A stretch of DNA of 32,561 nt. Source: Elysia marginata. Its lineage: Eukaryota; Mollusca; Gastropoda; Plakobranchidae. The notes beneath the pieces were generated by a model. The model was not told the DNA's origin. It saw only the letters and a program-made list of their open reading frames with translations, and did not search any database. The stretch lies in NCBI GenBank assembly GCA_019649035.1, contig BMAT01008020.1, positions 70,616 to 103,176 of the forward strand, read 5' to 3'. A program made the position numbers and the translations under genes. Shown piece after piece: positions 14,601 through 26,600 of this stretch. Position 1 is the stretch's first letter. Each line of letters begins with the position of its first letter.

Positions 14601-17600
14601 TTTTGAACACCAATAGCAAGTAAAGGCAATGTGATGAAAAACAACATACACCAACACCACAAAAAAAATAGGTTACATCATACAAATACATTTATTGTTT
14701 TAATTTGATGATGACAGAGTATGTTGACACCACAATAGAAAAGGGCAAGGGCAACAAAACTTAATACTTCTTTCCAGAAACCAATTTAATTTTGATAACT
14801 TTGTGTCTCGATTAAAGTTTTGATTACCACAATTGATCAGATGACCTTACCATTGGTAGCAGCAGGTTGCACTGTACGGTTGGTTGGCGCTTCAGAGCTT
14901 TGGCTCTCTGACCTGGATGCCTCGTCCTTCATAGCAGCTCTGTCCATCATGCGGTCATCCCGATCTCGCTTACGCTTCATAGAAGCTCTCTTGAGAACAC
15001 CAATCAGCGCTTGTGTAGTGAAGTGATGGTGAATCTCTGAAGGCCTGTTTTGGAAAATGATATGAATGACAGTAAGGGCAGTGAAAAAAATGTATAATTT
15101 CATAGTCATAGGCCTGCAAGGGAGATATCATTAGCTGCAGCTAGACTTCAGAGACACAAATTTTTAAAGATTGTTTCTGGTTCTTCACAATCATTGTAAG
15201 ATGCTTATGATAGGAATCCTCTCTGACTAAGCTTAGCTTGTAAACTTAATAAAGTGCCCTACTTAAATTTCATCATTTTGATAAGCAATGATAAAAAAAA
15301 AACTCATCTGGATTTTTTCTTGCAAATATAAAAAGCCCATCTAATTTTTTCAACAGCAAAGATGTTTTTCAGAGGAAACAGCTTTGTTTATTATAAGAAA
15401 CATTTTTTTATTTCAATTACTATAAGAGTTACTGTTTTCATAAAACAAAAAGTTTGAAAGACTTTCAAAGATAAACTAAAACACTTTTTTATTTTATTTC
15501 CATCATGCTCTGTACTTATTTTATTCATAGAACAATAAGTTTCTCACCATCTGAGTTTACTTTCATATTATCTTGTTGATTAATTTCATTCATTCCTATA
15601 TTCAGAATGTATGGCTGTTTACCACAAACTCCAGTAAACATACATGTGAAATGTAAATAAAGGAATCTCTAATTTTTTTATGCAGTTTCACTTTCATGCT
15701 CACATAGATTTGGATGAAAGAGAGTGTCAAGGTTAATAAAGGAAATTAAGAGGGTTTGTTTATTATATAGTGCCTGTTCCCTTAAATGTTTTGCACTATA
15801 ATGCTCAGAGCACCTTAGAAGGGCACAGCCGTTGAGTTAAAGGGTGCACTGCAGGGACTTAACTTTTTTAGTTCTAAAATTTTTATGTCTTATTAAAAAA
15901 TCTGACCCACTACCCACAAAATTATAGATGGAGAGAGTTTCTAAAAATTTCTTACAGCTGGTCACGGCACAGCTCGCTGAGAAGTTTGAGTCTGTTTGCC
16001 AGCACGACCGGAGCACGGAACCCCATGGAGCAGCACTTGGCTCTCAGGATCATGCCTACATCAGGCTTCACCAGTGACATAGTGCGGAACGACTCGGTTA
16101 TGTCACTAGGTAGAGAGCTGCTCGGCAGGGTTGACATGTCCATACTCATGAATAAACCAACAGATTTCTTCAGTGGGATCTGGGAATATCAAGGATTTTG
16201 TAAGTTTACATTAGAGAGCTGAGCATCCTATTTCATGTTTAATGATAATTTATAATAGATAAAGGGGCATATTGTAAAGTTCAATAAATGGAACTTTTCA
16301 TGTTATGTTTAAATAGAGATAATGAAAAAATATGAAAAAGAAATTTAAATGAGCTATAACTGTTGCCTGACAACAAAAGAGGACCTGCTCAAGCTGCAAA
16401 AAATAGCATCACAAAGATAGGAGTGGATCGCTTTCACCGTGGAAATAAAGAGGACAGCCGAAGCGGCAAGGCTGGATGACCAAGCTAGCAGAAGGCACTA
16501 AGTCACTACGTAAGTCATAATTGTTGCCTTCATTGGCATAGAGGTATTCCTAATTTAAATGTTTCTGCTTGGCTACAAGTCTTATCAGTTGTGGATAGTA
16601 AAAGCTTTGTTTCCCTTTAGATTAAATTCATGCATTTTTTTGTAAACATTATTTGAAAACAAGCATGATAAGTCATATGGATGTCAGGCACATCAAACCT
16701 CTGATCTTAATATAGATAAAAAAAAAAAGGCACATCAGAGGCTTGATGTGCCTGCCATCGATATGAATTTGAAGATTTTATTTTGTACAGGTTTTTACCC
16801 AGATAAATTTTGCTATAGTAAACTAGAAACAGATACAGTGAACACTTGAGCCTCATCTGAAAACTCTTGTATTAACCCATTTTACATTTGGATTGACAAA
16901 GAAGTCATCTGCAACAAGTTCTAGTTGGGAACAAAATCTTCATTTCTAATAGTACTTTTCTTTGTTAAAATGTTAGCAACAGCTAAAGTATTAGTTGCTC
17001 CTGCATACAAAAAAAAGTCTACAATTTATGTAGAAACATAACTGAGTTTTTTTTAAATACTTTTTACTTAAGATCCATTTCCAAAGAAACCTAAGTGAAC
17101 CCACCTCTGTGCCATCAACAAGGTACATGTAGGACTGTCTGGCTCTCATAGCTTGGAAAATGGATTGAACATGGTCTAGCAGCACAGACAAAGCCTTTTT
17201 GTTAAGACTTTGAGCCTCATCAAAGCAACCCCAGCATCCATCCTGCAAATTTCACACAAAAGTTCAGATCTTCAATATCGAGCACTTGAAAGGTGACAAG
17301 AGCCAATCTCAGGCAGAGTTTTAGAAATTTTCAAATACATCCCAATTATGATAAATAAGATCAAATTTTATTTCGTCAGTGAGTTTGCAAAGATGGTTAT
17401 AAAAAAATACTTAAGGAGATTTTAGGCTAAAGTTTAGTTTTTTTTCAACAGCTATCTAAAGTGTTAAAAATTACATAATCGTTTTAGTGATAAAACAAAA
17501 TCTGCAAGTCATTAACATTTGTGTTATCAGTGTGGCTGAGACAGAATGTTGCTTTTTAATTGTTTTAAGTTTAGAGAAGTTACAATAATCAAATCTTTTA

Positions 17601-20600
17601 ACTAGGCGTAAGCTAAAGAATAATAAGAATGATGTTTTAAAATTGATGTAATTTCATGATGAAGACTAATTTAAATAAATGGAAAAAAAACACTAAATTT
17701 CCAATCCACCAAAATTGTCAAAAGCCCAAAATTGCTAAATAGAAGGAAACGGGCTTGTCTTTTAAAAAAATACAAAAAAGTCTAACACTGAAAACCTTCT
17801 TTACATTATCTGTGAATAAAGAATTTTTAAAAAATTTGAAGCAAATGAAGGCGTTTGGTAACTTTTCTGTATATATAAGAAAAAAATGTCAATATCTTTA
17901 CAAACCATAGCCATTCCTTGGGCAATCTTCCCAATACTGGTTGGGTCATGCTCTCTGGATACTTGGAACAAGCCAAGGAAGTTTCCAAGAATATTGGCCA
18001 AGCCCTGGAAACAACAAATTGTTTGCTTTATAACTGTGTTTTCACAATATTTTTTATTTAAAAAGGCACTATTGCAAACACAAAAAAAGTGTAAGCTAAT
18101 CAGTAAGTTCATGAAATAAAAATAAAAAGCCCTTTATCGGTTTGGTAAAAGAATTTGAAACACCTCAGGCATTAGCCATGGATAAAACAATTATTACAGA
18201 TTTTTAAATTGACCATCACAGTATTACTGGCAAAAACAGCAAAAGAGTTTGCATACCTCAGCATCAAACTCTCGTGTTTCTAAGAAAGCTTAAGATTTTT
18301 TTTCTGCCTTTCAACTTCTATGCTTTTGTAATACCAGGTTGATTGACTTTTTTATATGATATTGTTAAGAAAAATGTTATTTGATAACATCCTTTTAATA
18401 ATAATAAACATGTGATAAAAATAATCTATAGAAAATATAAAACATGTTCATGTGTTGGACAAAAATTATATTTTTTTTATCCATTTTACACAAAATGAAG
18501 TATTTTTATTTATCTTTTCAAATTTAACAGAACACCAAATCTTTATTGCAAAACACATTTTGTTTCAAGTTCTGCTTGAGAGTATTTCCTCCAAATCAAA
18601 GTGCAATGATGTCTCATAAATTTTGAAGACCTGAAAAGATTGCATTTTGAATTAAATTTCTACACAGAGGACAAAAGTCTAACAGTTCATTTACGAGTAG
18701 TAAAAATAAAAAAAGAGTGACATATTAAAAAGATTTAACAAACGCAAAATCCGCTACATGCGTCAACCACATAGTAGCTTACCTTGACTGTTTCTGTCTT
18801 GCCTACTCCAGGTGGCCCAATGAGAAGAGATCCCATCATCTGCTTCAGGGCTAAGGACATGGTGAGGAAACATTTCTCTGTGATGGGTGTTGGGGAGACC
18901 CCAGTGTCCGTACCATAAAACTCCTTCCCGTATTCATAGTGGGAGTCCAAAATCCAAATACGAGGGATGGGCTTGGTATCAACTTCAGGAAAGAAACGCA
19001 AGAAAACGTTGAAGGTAAAACAAAGCAAAACAAATTAGAGGTGAGGTTGAAAAACATTTACAGTGGCGTCCCTGTACCAAGACCTTAAAAACTATTGCTA
19101 AAAAAGGTCTTATGAGAAGGGGTTTTCTTCAGCGGTTAATATACTTTACCCTTATATGCATATGTCCTTTAGTTTAAGGCCACATATGAGGAGTAATCTT
19201 ATTGTGGGGGTAGGTCTTAGTTCAGGGGTTCCGCTGCCACCATTCATACACAAAGTGAAAATGAAGGATGTGTTTTAAGACACCTTCCTCCTTTGTTTTA
19301 AAAATGCCTATTTGTTTGAGGTGCTGTGTAACCACAAGTTTTTAACTTTGCAGACATTCTTTTCAAAACAAATATTAGTAGGTTTGTTTGCATAAAAGGA
19401 AATATAATTTATGAAACTACAGGGAAAAGAGATACAGACAGACAGACATGCTGAAGGACAGAAAAAGAATGAAGGGAAGAGGAAGAGACAGAAAACATAG
19501 AAAGGAGAGAGATTGAGAGAAAAAATAAGAAAATAAAAATATCTTCCTGACACTGCAAAAAGCCATTTGCACCAGACATATTTTAAAGAAAGACATAGAG
19601 TGCTACAAAACGCCTTTGACATCACAACATTAATTTATCTCAGTAAAACATGACATGACAGGGTTGATCAGGATTTGGAGAGAATGACAGAGAAAACTTC
19701 AAATTAAAATGTTGCTTTTTAAGTTATAACAAAAGTTTTTAACTTTTTATAAAGTTAGAACAGCATATTGACATCAAATGACGTATAATATAAGCACTGG
19801 AATGAAGTAAAAAAAACAAAGTAGCTTTACAACTTGACAAGCCATTAGTTATAGAAATAGAGGCAGAAAATAATTAGTACAAAGAACTAACAAAGCTTAT
19901 GGCCGGTCATGAAAACAAGGCAAAAAAATTTGTGTTACAACTGTAAAAAGATTTACACTTAAAAACACAATAGAAGTGTAAGTAGGCGTCAACTTAAACG
20001 TTGAGTCATTGTTTATTGATTTTAGAGAATCAATTTTCACATGTTTCTTAACTTAACAAACTTTTTGTAAGAGGGAAAATGTAATTAATAATTATATAAT
20101 ATAAAAATTACTGTTATCACCATCATTATTATTATCATTATTATTGTTACTGTTATTATTATTATTACTATTCAATTTTGTTAATTTTCTTGTTGTTGTG
20201 CTGCTTGTTTTCTTGCTCTTTTCCTCCTTATTTGTCTCGTGTCAAGAGAGAATGAGTCGCATGTCACACTTTTCACCTTGAAAGGCATTATTGTTTTGAA
20301 ACCTACATTTTCTAATAGATTTTGAAAAGATGTGTTTAGCAAGATAAAACCTGAATGCATTTAAAAAAATATTCAAAGCTTTAATACATCCACTACAAAT
20401 TTAACAGCTCTTATTATTTTTGAAAATTAACAAAAAAAAAAAGAAAAGAAAAGAAAACAATATAAAAACAGAATTCTACAAGATATTTTAAGTTCAAAGG
20501 TAATCAAACTAATAATTTTATTATGCTATCTTTTTTCTGTCATCTAAATGAATGCAATTTAAAGCCAGCAATACATTATGAAAGTGAAAGTAAATTAAAA

Positions 20601-23600
20601 GATAGAAAAGCTCTAACAAGGGCAAATAAATTCTAGCAAGCTAAAGAAAAATAAAACCAGACTCGGTTTATTTAAGTTGCTTAAGGAGTATGAAAGAACT
20701 AGCAGCGAAATAAAGAAAAGTTTTTTTGTAGGTTAGTCTTAGGACTTCCCAGCCGTTGATGTTTTTCAGCTTTCCGACATTGAAATTCCCTTTAAAGTAT
20801 CAGGATTGTAAAGAGAAAATATTTTAATTGTTTTTTACTTGATATAAATCAACTCCAATTTCAAATTGTGTTCAAAGTATAGAAAGTGTCTCAAAAGAAG
20901 GGATTACGAGACATATGTTGTTTTTTAAACAAGTAGAAATATATATAACTATAAAAATGGGGTTAAAGAACAAAAAATAAGGATGGAAAAGAAGAACAGA
21001 AAAAAAAATAGTATTAAACCATGAAGGATAATCTTTAGAAAGCAAAGAAACTAAGCTCCTTCTAGACTGAAATGGGAGGGAAATGTTCAAAGTGGGGGAA
21101 CACAAATTACCCGGCTCTTCATCCTTCTCACTGTCATCATCATCTTCAGAGGCTAATTGCAATGAAAAACAGCCATTCAATATGTACAATATTAAACCAA
21201 AGTATATAGCACCAGAATACGCACAAATAGAATCTAAAAGTGAAAAGATAAATCATACATTCAAAATATGAGAGGTGAATATGAAAAGGTGAAAAAGTAC
21301 AAGTTTGTGCTGTGAAAGTATACATACATGTATATCAAAATGTGATCCACTTCAGTTAAATGCTTTTAGGGTTAAAGCTTTATAAAAACAGAAAAACATA
21401 TGATATATATGGCTCTGACCAAAAACTTCAAAGGTTAGTTCTTAAAATCAATGATTTAAAAAGATGAAATTTCCATTAAGAGTTTTACCTGTTTCTGCTT
21501 TGCATCTGATATTCTTCAAGCAATTGAGGAGCTTTTAATGCAGATTTCATTATTAATCTTGTAAACAGAGAGATATAGTTGGTTAAACTTTGAAATCTTG
21601 CACTTGAATTTTTACGAAAAAAAAAAAGAAAAATTATTGTGAAAAATTTTTATCCCTACAGAAATGTTCAGGCTATACTACAGAATGAAAATACAAGTAG
21701 GATTGGTGATGGATGATATGGCTACTGTGCACAATGCATATTAGTTTTGATGAATATAACAAAGTACAAAATCATTGTCAGTGCAGTTATACCTTTTTAT
21801 ATTGATAAATATATTTTCATCCTCAAATTTAAGGAAACCCACTCTTCACGGTGCCAGAATCATACAAATCCAAATGTTGATTTTGTGCTTACCTGAACTG
21901 CTTCTGTCCGGTCCGCCAGAGCCTGGGGTTTGTGCCACTGGTGATGAGAACAAAACAGTTCATATAAAGCAGTTCAGCTCTAGAATCAGAACCAGCAAAG
22001 CCTGCATATAAAAAATCCAATATATGCCAGGCATCTTCTGGGCAACATTGACTGGCTGGCTATTGACAGATTAACAAGCTTATTTTTCAGTTTACAATTT
22101 ATGATCTTGAATGCCCACTGATCAAATCTGATTTAACATCAAGTCAGTTTTGCTGCACCTTACTTTCCGTTATTTTTCATGCATATAGCTCCAACAACAC
22201 AGAATAGCAAGCTATAGGCATCTTAATGAGGTTTACAATCAGTTATATCTTTGAATGGTTTTTATAAAGTTGAATTCAATACCAGGACATATTTGTTACA
22301 TCTCAGTTTTTTAAAAATTAAAATGCATGTCACCATAGATTTATAAACAAGAGCTTGATTAATTTAACGCCATATTTACTCTTCACACTAAATTTTACCT
22401 GTCGCTGGGTCAGGCTGAAGGTAACACCTGACACTTCTCCTCCACTCAAAGTCCGTTGTCTCTCTCAATTTTCTGTGGCACATGTTCTCTAGTATGTCTT
22501 TCAAGTATGTGGATTGCTTTAAAAAAAGTTTAAAAAATAGTACTGTATAAGAAAAAGTGCCAACAAATGCATATTTTTTCTCCGAAACATAATATTCAAA
22601 CCAGATGTTGCCTTAAAGAGACGCACTTTATATTTGTCAGAGCATATCAGTTAACTCCTTTGATTTGCATCAATAGTTTACTTTCAATACCCAAACTGCC
22701 CTTGACCTGCATATATATGTAAAAATCTTGGTCATAGCAATCACTTTTACCTGCTAAAAATACAAGATTAAAAGTTCTTTCTTTTACTAGTCCATTATAA
22801 AGTCATCTTGTATTTTGGACTTTGTTATATATATTTTCAACAAACAAACGAAGTTTTTTTTCCATTAAGTCAAGTGACAAATCTCCTTACAGTGATCATT
22901 GCCTCGAGGTGGACTTTGTGCATGGGCAACATTGGCTCATCTGAAGATCTCCATGTGCCTCTCAGCAAGACAGTCACTAGTTTGCCGGAGGCCATGTTAT
23001 ACTTGCGCAGGCCGCCTTGCAATGCTTTGCGATCGTATTTGATTTCTGCGATGGCAGCCTCACACTCTGAGCTCCAGTGGTACAACATGCCGGTGCGGCA
23101 AACTTGAGATGGATACTGAGAAAAAAGACAGGTTAGTTTTGAAAAAAACATGCAATGGCAGGCTGAGTTTAAAGTAACATAAAAGCTCAGTTAACTCTTC
23201 ATTCATGGATAAAAAATTATATAATTTACTGAATAATCTAATTTCAAAGATTTTTAACCGCTACAAGCCTCAAGATAAACAGATAGCATTCTTTCATAGA
23301 TATTTGGTCTGAAACAGCTTACTGTGTAAAATAAAATATTTGACCTGCAACCAATCCAGATAAGTTCAATGTTGGAATTCGAGACGGAAACAAACATCTT
23401 TTTAAAGCTTTTCCTTCGTTCTTAATAATTTACATCAGAAGTTTTAACATCTTTCCAGAAAATATTGATAATTTCCCAAAATCCAGAAATATTGGAAGCC
23501 CGGAAAAAAATGTTTTCAAAAAAGAAATGTCTTGTAGCGTAAAAACTGAGATATCTGAGTCATTAGAAACACTTGACAATATAAGCAAAAGTCTTTTAGA

Positions 23601-26600
23601 GGCTTTTTCTGAAAATTGATGTAGTTTTGTAGCAGCTTTCAATATTGTGCAACTATGTTAAGCCGTTTACAGGTGAAGAATAAACAGGTTAAGCATAAAC
23701 AATTCTTTGTCCCTTTTGTCAATAAAAGCGAATCTCTTGCTCAAACACAAAATATCAAACATTAAAACGTTTATAACCAAAAGCTTCCATAGCGAGATGT
23801 AAATTACTTTGAGAGCCCATTCTTCCAGGCCGACACCATTGTTGCAATCATCAATCACAGCCTGGTTGAGATAGCGGAGAGTTTCCCCCACTGAGTCCCT
23901 CAGCTTGCCCAGCCAGGTTTCCACACCTTCAGACAGGGTGACCTGACACACGACATGGATACATACATTGGTGGGTCAGTAACTACCCAATCAGGGAAAT
24001 TAAAGCCTGACATACATTATGAATTCAATACATCGATGGGTCAGTAAATACCCAGTCAGTGAAAGTTAAGCCTGACATATATTGTGAATACAATACATTG
24101 ATGGATTAGTAACTAACTGGCAAAGTGAATATTAGTTTCGTTCACATAGTTTCTTTACACCATAGTGAAAACAAATAACCAGGTTTATTGACCAGCTTCA
24201 AAATAGCACAAAGTCCATCTAACAAATATATTGGACAAAAGATTAACTCTTTTATTTTAAGAAAACTTTGTAAGTTGGGTTTCTTTTTTATTTGCATATA
24301 TTAAATAAAATAGTGACTGCAGTAACAAAGTTTTCAATTTTGAATTTCTTTCATAACCTTTAATTACAGAACCATACTTGACTTTTGTTTTTTTTACAAA
24401 ACAAGTTTTTAACTTTTATATTCTCTTATATTGCATCATTTATCGTATAGTGAGATCTTGTACCCAGTATTGTATTTTATTTTGTTACATTAGGACCTAG
24501 GATATACCTTGTCCAACAGCGTGAGAACCTCTCCATCAGCACTGTGCACAGCTGTTGCATCCATAACAATTACATCATCCACCAAACCTTCTGAGGGAAG
24601 CATGCTTGGAGCATGTTGCAACACACTTGGGTTGATATTCTACAGATGCAGAAAAAGAAAGAGAGCAAAGTAAATTAAAAAGCAACAGGGGTACTGCTTA
24701 TATAAAGTTTGGCATGATTTGAATGGTTTTGAAGCAGAACTGTTTGCTTTTTTTTCATAATCCAAATATTAAAACTGAAAAAACAACAATTCAACTAGTT
24801 CTTTGTTAAATTGTTTCGTTTTTCTTTATATTTGAATTTGACCTAAAAAAAAAGTCTAAATAATTGGACCCTTGAAAACCACAATCAATGTAAGTTTTTT
24901 TTTCATAAATATTATACCACTGTAGTCAATGTTCATACTAAACCATAATAGAAAAACCCTGAACATTTCACAACACTATCAGATCTTACATAGTGCTGAT
25001 GCAGCCGTTTGTCAATCTTTGGCGGTGTTGTGCTGCGAGTGAGGGCTGAGAGTGGACTTCCTGTCTGAGCCCTGTCATGTGGTGAGGATGCCAGACCAGG
25101 AGTTCGCCTCATGCCGCTGCGGCTGTAGGGACCTCCACGGTGATCACTGTCATGGTCACTGTCGTCATGCTCAGGTTCACGGGCTTTCTCTAGCTGGACG
25201 TCAGCAATAGCGCTGAAGATAGACCTGTGGTGGAGATGCAGAGGATTTGGGAAGATAGAGACAATAAAAATAATAATATATACACTTACATAGTGCCTTA
25301 GCCAACGCTTTTTGTTTAAATTGGAAATAGGCTGATTTCAGCAAGACTAAGGTAGTTAAAAAGCTGGGATGTTAAAAACTATTTTACAGCAAGTTAAAAG
25401 GACTATGACGTTATATTTTTGCAGTTAGAGGCTCCTGAGTTTCAAAACATACATTATTCTCAGGGCTTTAAAATGGCAACAATTAAATAATGATTACATT
25501 AAGTTGTTAAAATGTCGAAAAAAAATTAGTAGATTGGGTAGAATATAAACTTCAAGATGACCAATGTGCTTAGCTAAAATTTCCAGAACCCCATGAACTT
25601 TTTAAGATAATTATATTATTTGTGTCTGAAAGTTTTAACGCTTCTTTTTTGGCCAGGGCACAGTTATTGAATTAAAGTAAAGTTATTGCACATTGCCTTT
25701 TATGTGAAAAAAAATTGGTCAGTGCAAGGTTTTATACACTTTTAGGCTTCAGCTTTATCACACAATTCAAGCTTGGCGATGATAGACTGCAAAACATACT
25801 TGAGGTGTGGCCGCACAGACTCCAGATCATTTGGCCGAGACAGCAGGGCTAGAAGAATCGGGTCTGATAAAAAGTAGAACCTGGGAAAAGCACGCCGTTT
25901 GTTGTCCAGATAACCAATCAGACTCTTGAAGCAAATCTCAAGCTCTTCATGGATGTGTCGCAATACCACTGCCTTGGGGACCTCACCTCCATGACAACAC
26001 TAAAGAACAAATATTTAAACCGTTCTAATTATGATAAACCTTTATTTCACTTCATCTTTCCTTCAGCTGCTTTAAACGGCTCTCATTTCAGTTTTATTTC
26101 TAAAAAATGCTTCAGGTTTTATGAGAAATTGTGCGGAAAGTAAAATGATAGGACTCTTATATCTTATATGGTCACAAGTCTATAGGAATGAATAAGAATG
26201 AAGTCTTAGTGAGGCAATTGTTCCAGTGAATCAGTACAGGAAAGTCTTGTTGTGTAGTGGTGAAAAATCAAGATTGTTTACAGATTTATCTGCTGTTAGT
26301 TTTCATTTTAACAAGTTAAAAGTTTTCTTATTAATAAATATTGTTACAAAATAACTTTTCAAACTTTTATCTAAAAAACGTTATGCTCTTCTAAAACTTA
26401 AATTTGATTTCTTGCTATAAAAAGTAGTTAAAATTTTCCATTTCTTTTGCATGAAAATTTCAGCTAACTACATCTCAAGGTAAAGGAAAACAAATATTTT
26501 TTTACCTGCAAGACATTGCGAGTATCAAATGCTCTCTTCATCATCTTTGTCCATCCTTTATCAATTCTGGAATACCGTTTGGCTTCTTGTGGCAGTTCCT

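Noticed and set aside
14937-14956. KRKRDRDD as a nuclear localisation signal
   Set aside because: The motif is real in exon 18, but in a dynein ring context a charged loop is the simpler reading. It is kept only as a finding and not called as a signal.
19041-19260. A GC-richer patch that might be an exon or a SINE
   Set aside because: No frame shows dynein similarity, and no tRNA-like head or matching repeat was found.
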